A stretch of DNA of 64,000 nucleotides, taken from the NCBI RefSeq assembly GCF_002099425.1, contig NW_018344289.1, positions 1,116,001-1,180,000 on the forward strand. The letters run 5' to 3'. The first letter of the stretch is position 1. The number at the start of each line of letters is the position of its first letter. This DNA is from Phascolarctos cinereus (Eukaryota > Chordata > Mammalia > Diprotodontia > Phascolarctidae). Below the pieces are notes generated by a model. That model had not been told where the DNA came from. It saw only the letters and a list, made by a program, of their open reading frames with translations, and did no database searches. The position numbers were made by a program, and so were the translations under genes. Positions 59,375-64,000 of this stretch are shown in pieces.

Positions 59375-60480
59375 ATTTATGTGCCATGTAGAGACTATAA
59401 GCACAAAAAACGAAACAACCTATTCTCCCAGTGTACTTACATTCTAATGAAAGAGATAAATAGACATAAATATATAGAGAACATAAATATAAAGTTAATA
59501 TGTATATTATATATATATATATATATCTACATAAAATTAATTAAATATCAGGCAGTTTGGATAGAGATAAAAGTATTAGATACATTTTGTATCATCTTGA
59601 AGAATTGATCATTACATTTTAAGTATAAAGATGTATACCTAGGCTCATACTACAAATCAGAGATTGAGTGTGTTATTGATTTCCTACAGTTAAGAAAGTG
59701 ATTAAGAAGATGCTAATAATGTGGATTAAATTTAGGTATTTGTAATGGACACTTTTTTTTTCCTTAGGCTTAGTTGTTAAATGTTTATCAACAGAGAGGT
59801 AAAGGGAGGCCTTTGCAGTATGGGGGAACTTGGAAGATTTTCTTGCAGAAGATAGTACTTGAACTTTGTCTTAAAGAACAGAGGTAAGAAGGGAAGATTC
59901 TATCATGTAAAATTAAGAAGGAACTATCAAAAAGGAATGCAGGATGATGGGAGAAGGTAATAGTTTTGTGGGTGGGGAACAGAGAGAATGTTGGTGCATA
60001 TAGACTACAAAATGCATCAGGTGAAGTAATATCCCATAAAGCTACATGAAACATTGAAGCTAGGGGGTGAAGAGCTTTGAAGCTAGACAAGTAGTTAATA
60101 TATTATCTTAGAGGCAAAAGATAAACAATTTGAGCTAACTATGGGGTAGTTACATGCATCAGTTACTTTGGCATTAGGATATATAATGGCCTGGAGAATA
60201 AGTGAGACATTTGAAGAAGGGAGATCAATTATGAGTCAGTTGTAATTATCAATGGAAGAGGTGACAAAGGCCTGAACTAAGCTGGTATGTTTGTGAGTGG
60301 AGATTTAAAAGATGTTGTGAAGGCAGAAATAGCAAAATTTGTCATTTGATTAGATGTATGGACTGAAAGAGAGTGACGATTCTAGAATAATGCTGATTAG
60401 AAATCTGAGAAACAGGAAAGATGATGGTGTCTTGGACAGAAATAGGATATTATGAAAGAGGGAAGTTATTTGTATACCTT
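59375..60480 (-). mobile_element. L2 LINE, antisense, long piece
   Basis: gtgtacttacattctaatga, then gggaggcctttgcagtatgg, ggtgaagagctttgaagcta, ttagaggcaaaagataaaca, gaagaagggagatcaattatg-type text, gaggtgacaaaggcctgaac and agatgatggtgtcttggaca follow the reverse complement of the L2 ORF 3' half in order. AT repeat at 59,505-59,527. Confidence 0.72.
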
Positions 60481-61390
60481 TTATAACTCTCAGTGGATGT
60501 GACATCAGATATTATTTTATTTTGATCTTTTTAATACCTGCCCATAGCACAGGAAAGGTAAGCTATGAATATTTGTCAGATTGCTTAGTTAAGCTGAATA
60601 GTATAAAAGTGGTAAATGTTGATATAAATTTGCCTAATATAGGCATATAAGCCTATGTTTCAAAAATTAATTATACCCAAAAGGATGTAATTTTTTATTT
60701 GTAGGTGTCAAATATTTGCAAGAGAATGATAATATACACAAAATCTCCTTTAAAATTAGTTTACATGAATATTTATTAGTAATAACCAACATTTTTCTTA
60801 ACATCAAGGAAACATAATTCTGTGCTCAGTTTATTATTTGTAAATGTGCACAGATTTGGTTCCCCTCTACCCCACCTTAAAACTATATAACTCTACAGAA
60901 TAAAGTGTTTGGCTTATATTACAAAGGGTTATAAGTTGAAATTATTTGATACAATGGTTATTTCAGTGTATCTTCATTTTCTCAGTGTCAAACAGATCAT
61001 GCCACTTTCAGTACTTAATTATTCATATGCAAAATGGTTGGCATTTAAAAAAATATATTTAAATAAATTAACTCAAGAAACAGAATATAACTCAAGTGAA
61101 AAAAATGTATTTTGCATATAAGTGACTTAAAGCAGGGACCAAGAAAACATCTATTGAGATCCACAATTTAACTATATGGTTCCTTTTTCTGCTTTATGAG
61201 AAAATAAAAATACATTATGTTTGGATAAAAAGTAAATATGATGAGAAGGAGAAGATCTTCATTGTGATTTTTTTTAATTATTACTCAGAATCTTATTTCC
61301 TTTTACAACAATTTAATTTAATCACATTTTTGAAGTCATTACATGTATTATTATTTTATGTTAATTTTGTTCTAAATAGATTTATATAGG
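60481..61390. other. Unassigned AT-rich sequence
   Basis: No gene or confident repeat seen. Confidence 0.5.
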
Positions 61391-61394
61391 AATC

Positions 61395-61800
61395 TCAGTT
61401 TTCTTGGAATTCCTCATATTCATTCTATCATGTTGCAAAGTAGCACTTCAATATTTTCCTATTACATAGGAGTATTACATAATTTCTTTTTAAAAATTTG
61501 TTCCCCACATGGTTATCCATTTTTCTTCCAATATTTTTGATACCGTAAGGATTTCTACTATGGATATTTTACTATGCATTATACATTTGTTTTTGTCTTT
61601 GACTTCGATGGCATATAGGCTAAATAAATAGGATCACTGGGTCAAAGGAACAGATTCTTCTCTCATGTTTCTTGCATAATTCCAAATTGATTTCTAAAAT
61701 GACTTAGCCAATTCACAGGCCCACATACCCTGTGTATATTAGTGTACAAGTCTTCCCACATCTCTTCAACAATGTTCATATTTTGTGTTTTCTTTGCTAA
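61395..61800 (-). mobile_element. Old L1 LINE, C-terminal ORF2, antisense
   Basis: gatcactgggtcaaaggaac, gcataattccaaattgattt, ctaaaatgacttagccaatt, gtgtatattagtgtacaagt and cttcccacatctcttcaaca keep the order of the antisense L1 ORF2 C-terminus (gggtcaaagg, ccaaattgctctccagaatgg, gcattagtgt, ttcccacatc). Diverged, akin to 31,985-32,235. Confidence 0.65.
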
Positions 61801-61804
61801 TTTA

Positions 61805-61945
61805 CAGCATCACAAAATTAAAGCAGTAAGGGACCAAAAAGGTCATCAAATCCAATCCCTTCACATTCCAGATGAGGACACCAAGTCACAGAGCAATTAA
61901 GTGAATTGCTTAAGATCATATAAGCAATTATAAGGTGAAGTCTCA
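61805..61945 (-). mobile_element. MIR-type SINE, antisense
   Basis: gggaccaaaaaggtcatcaa, atccaatcccttcacattcc, agatgaggacaccaagtcac, gtgaattgcttaagatcata resemble the reverse complement of the same SINE type as at 16,960-17,130. Confidence 0.65.
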
Positions 61946-62204
61946 TAGTTATTTTTATTTCATTTTTTCATTGTTGGAGTGCACTTAACACCAGAATTTT
62001 CTTCAGGGTCAATCTTAGGACAAAATGAGGCACTCACATGAGTCATTAAACAATTGACAAAAGGAAAAGTACATTCACCTAACATAGCAAAGATATACAA
62101 CAAGATACAACGACAGTTAGCTACTCTCTTCATTTGTTTGTGGAAATGTATCTGGTTCTCACAGCAAATCAAGGTATCTTGTGATCTTCAGAAATCCATC
62201 AAGT
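61946..62204. other. Unassigned sequence
   Basis: Nothing recognised; it precedes the L1 5' end. Confidence 0.4.
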
Positions 62205-62380
62205 TGACTTCCACTTCCAGGAGCCAAAAGGGCAGAGTAAAAAGGTAGTTGCTCTCACCCTCCCCTATCGACCACTGAAAACCCAGAAAATATCACCTTA
62301 GAAAAAAAAAAAAACCTGGAACAGCCAAACTAGAAGAAAGATGGGGAACAGCAGTGCAGGAACCCAGGAAATAGGTCTCC

Positions 62381-62912
62381 CAGTGCCTCAGCAAAAATAG
62401 GGGAATCAGCACTACAAAGGGCTGCAGGCAGATAAACACCCTGCAGCATTCATCTGAAATGAGCTAAAGAAAGCAACCTAGAGTTTTCCTAAAGTCATAG
62501 CTTTGCTGATTCCAACCCAACACCAGGTAAGCTGTCAGAACCCTACAGCCTCCAACTGCTAACCAGGAAGAGATCCTGAAGACCAGGTGGTAGAGCAAAC
62601 ATACACCAACACCTGGATCTCCAAGTGCATCAGTGAGGGCAGGAAAACCAGTGGAAACCAGCTCAGAAAACCACCAGGTACCTCAGCACTATACCACAAA
62701 GGAATTTCCCAGTGCATTAGCAGAAATGAGGGAGGCAGCAGTTCAAGGGGTTCCAGGCAGATAAACACCCTGCAGCTCCCATCTAAAAGGAATTGAAGAA
62801 AGCTAAAAGAAAGAAGAGCAGGCAACCTAGGATTTCCAGAAAGTTCCAGCCTTGCTGATTCCAGCCCAACATGAGGTAAGCTGCCAAAACCCTACAGCCT
62901 CCAATTGCCAAC
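62381..62912 (+). repeat. Tandem units in the L1 5' UTR
   Basis: Unit 1 (62,381-62,563) and unit 2 (62,710-62,912) share cagtgc-t-agc, ggcagataaacaccctgcag, gctttgctgattcc/ccttgctgattcc, caacccaacaccaggtaagc and ccctacagcctccaa, with unit 2 about 20 bases longer by an internal insert. The offset is about 330 bases. A weaker start-like string (caagtgcatcagtgagggca, 62,622-62,641) lies between. Confidence 0.85.
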
Positions 62913-63042
62913 ATAAGAGGCCCCAGCACACAAAGCCAGTGACCAAGATCTAGGCTCCCAACACAAGAAGCTTGGGTCAGTACCCTCTGTTCCCCAGCAG
63001 GAGAGCTCGATCTCTTTAAAGGCCATGGAATAAAGAAACACC

Positions 63043-64000
63043 ATGAGTAAAAAGAAACATACCATAGATTCATATTATGAGAAGAGTGAAGATCAAGACA
63101 GAAATTCTGAAGAGGACAACATTGTCAACAAACCCACATCTGCAAACAAAAGGGAATATTAGCTGGTCTAAAGCCCAAAAAGCCTTCTTAGAAGAGCTCA
63201 AGAAGGATTTTAAAAGTCTAATGAGAGAGGTCAAAGAGTCCTTAAAAAATATAATTGGCCAATTTAAAAAAAAAAGTACACTGAAGAAAACAAGTCCCTA
63301 AAAAACACAATTGGCCAGTTGGAAAAGGAAGTACAAAAACTAACAGAAGAAAACAACCTGTTAAAATCTAGAATTGGGCAAATGGAAACTAATGACGCTA
63401 TAAGAGAGCAAGAAGCAGTCAAACAGAAACCAAAAAAAGAAAAAAAAGATGAAAACATAAAATACCTCACTGGTAAAACAGCCGACCTGGAAAATCGATC
63501 CAGGAGAGACAATTTAAAAATCACTGGACTATCTGAAAATCATGATGAAAAAAAGATCCTGGACAGTATCTTTCATTAAATCATAAAGGAAAACTGCCTT
63601 GAAGTCCTAGAACCAGAAGGTAAAATAACTGTATAAAGAATACACCACTTACCACCTGGAAGAGATCCCAAATTGTAACACCAAGGAATATAATAGCAAA
63701 ATTCCAAAATTATCAGATGAAAGAGAAAGTGCTTCAAGCAGCCAGAAAGAAACAATTTAAATATCATGGAACCACAGGCAAGATTACACAGGACCTTGAA
63801 GCTTCTACATTAAAAGACCACAGGGCATGGAACATGATATTCCACGAGGCAAAGGAGCTTGCATTGCAGCCAAGATCAACTACCTTGCAAAAATGAGCGT
63901 GATTTTTCAAAGGCAGAGACAGATATTCATTGAAATATGGGACTTCCAAACCTTCATGATAAAAAGACCAGAGATCAACAAAAGAATTGATCTTCAAGTA
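63043..64000 (+). pseudogene. L1 ORF1 (type A), disrupted, C-terminus outside the window
   Basis: The start is the ATG at 63,043 (MSKKKHTIDSYYEKSEDQD), chosen because it begins like the type-B ORF1 and follows the 5' UTR. Next come WSKAQKAFLEELKKDFKSLM, a coiled coil with EKEVQKLTEENNLLKSRIGQ (63,320-63,380), a Lys-rich hinge, the RRM NRSRRDNLKITGLSENHDEK (63,490-63,550), IIKENCLEVLEPEGKI and the C-terminal domain to the window edge. A stop/shift near 63,160 and several further on break the frame. The coiled coil carries an internal near-duplication (NIIGQF and NTIGQL, 63,253 and 63,310). Confidence 0.88.

Larger units (their letters stand above)
62205..64000 (+). mobile_element. L1 5' end (type A): complete-looking 5' UTR and ORF1, runs off the window
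   Basis: Starts at ttccacttccaggagccaaa, agggcagagtaaaaaggtag, the usual start of this L1 type, and continues through a repeated-unit 5' UTR to ORF1. The 5' end appears intact, so the element may be full length to the right of the window. ORF1 already shows breaks. The 5' UTR has no resemblance to the type-B 5' UTR at 14,890-15,832. Confidence 0.88.

Noticed and set aside
62381-62912. CRISPR-like or satellite array
   Set aside because: Only two clear units of 180-200 bases, within an L1 5' UTR in vertebrate-type DNA.

Overview
This window looks like intergenic, repeat-rich DNA from a mammal, most likely a marsupial. The evidence is the repeat set: marsupial-type L1 ORF1/ORF2 remnants, tRNA-derived SINEs with the gggcagctgggtgg-type head, CORE/MIR-type SINEs, abundant L2, and an ORF1-only half-L1 (HAL1-like) element. 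The youngest SINE (52,102-52,249) is of the type I associate with Australian marsupials, and I did not see the SINE that dominates the opossum Monodelphis. I therefore lean to an australidelphian, but this rests on memory of the families, not a search. No host protein-coding gene, tRNA, rRNA or CRISPR array could be supported. Almost every ORF over 60 codons is a LINE remnant, the pyrimidine strand of an L1 spacer, or a translated microsatellite.

Layout. 1-3,345: L1 (+) from ORF1 C-terminus to reverse transcriptase. 3,346-6,570: SINEs and unassigned DNA. 6,571-7,436: two CpG-rich blocks, each followed by good splice-donor-like sequence, the only stretch resembling a host promoter or first exon. 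8,185-8,321: GACA/GATA array. 8,322-11,960: unassigned and AT-rich. 11,965-14,862: near-complete HAL1-like element, facing a 0.9-kb L1 5' piece in opposite orientation (14,890-15,832). 16-31 kb: sparse SINEs, L2 (including L2 nested in L2) and long microsatellites. 31,985-46 kb: dense L1 graveyard: older L1 pieces, an L1 5' piece, a (+) L1 with probable target-site duplication, two truncated (-) L1s joined head-to-tail, and another (-) L1 split by a composite polyadenylated retrocopy. 48,189-51,040: a HAL1/L1 chimera. 51-62 kb: SINEs, L2, an LTR/ERV-like fossil and a tiny L1 insertion in L2. 62,205-64,000: the 5' end of an L1 with a repeated-unit 5' UTR, running off the window.

How the parts relate. 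The L1s supply reverse transcriptase and endonuclease; SINEs, the HAL1-like element and the composite retrocopy bear the marks of L1 or L1-like mobilisation (A-rich tails, target-site duplications). Two diverged ORF1 types occur here. All copies in the window are visibly broken or truncated, so none is expected to be active. The items most worth a second look are the CpG/splice-donor block, the composite retrocopy that apparently used a Tigger-derived AATAAA, the HAL1-like element and its relation to the L1 inter-ORF spacer, and the recombinant L1 junctions.
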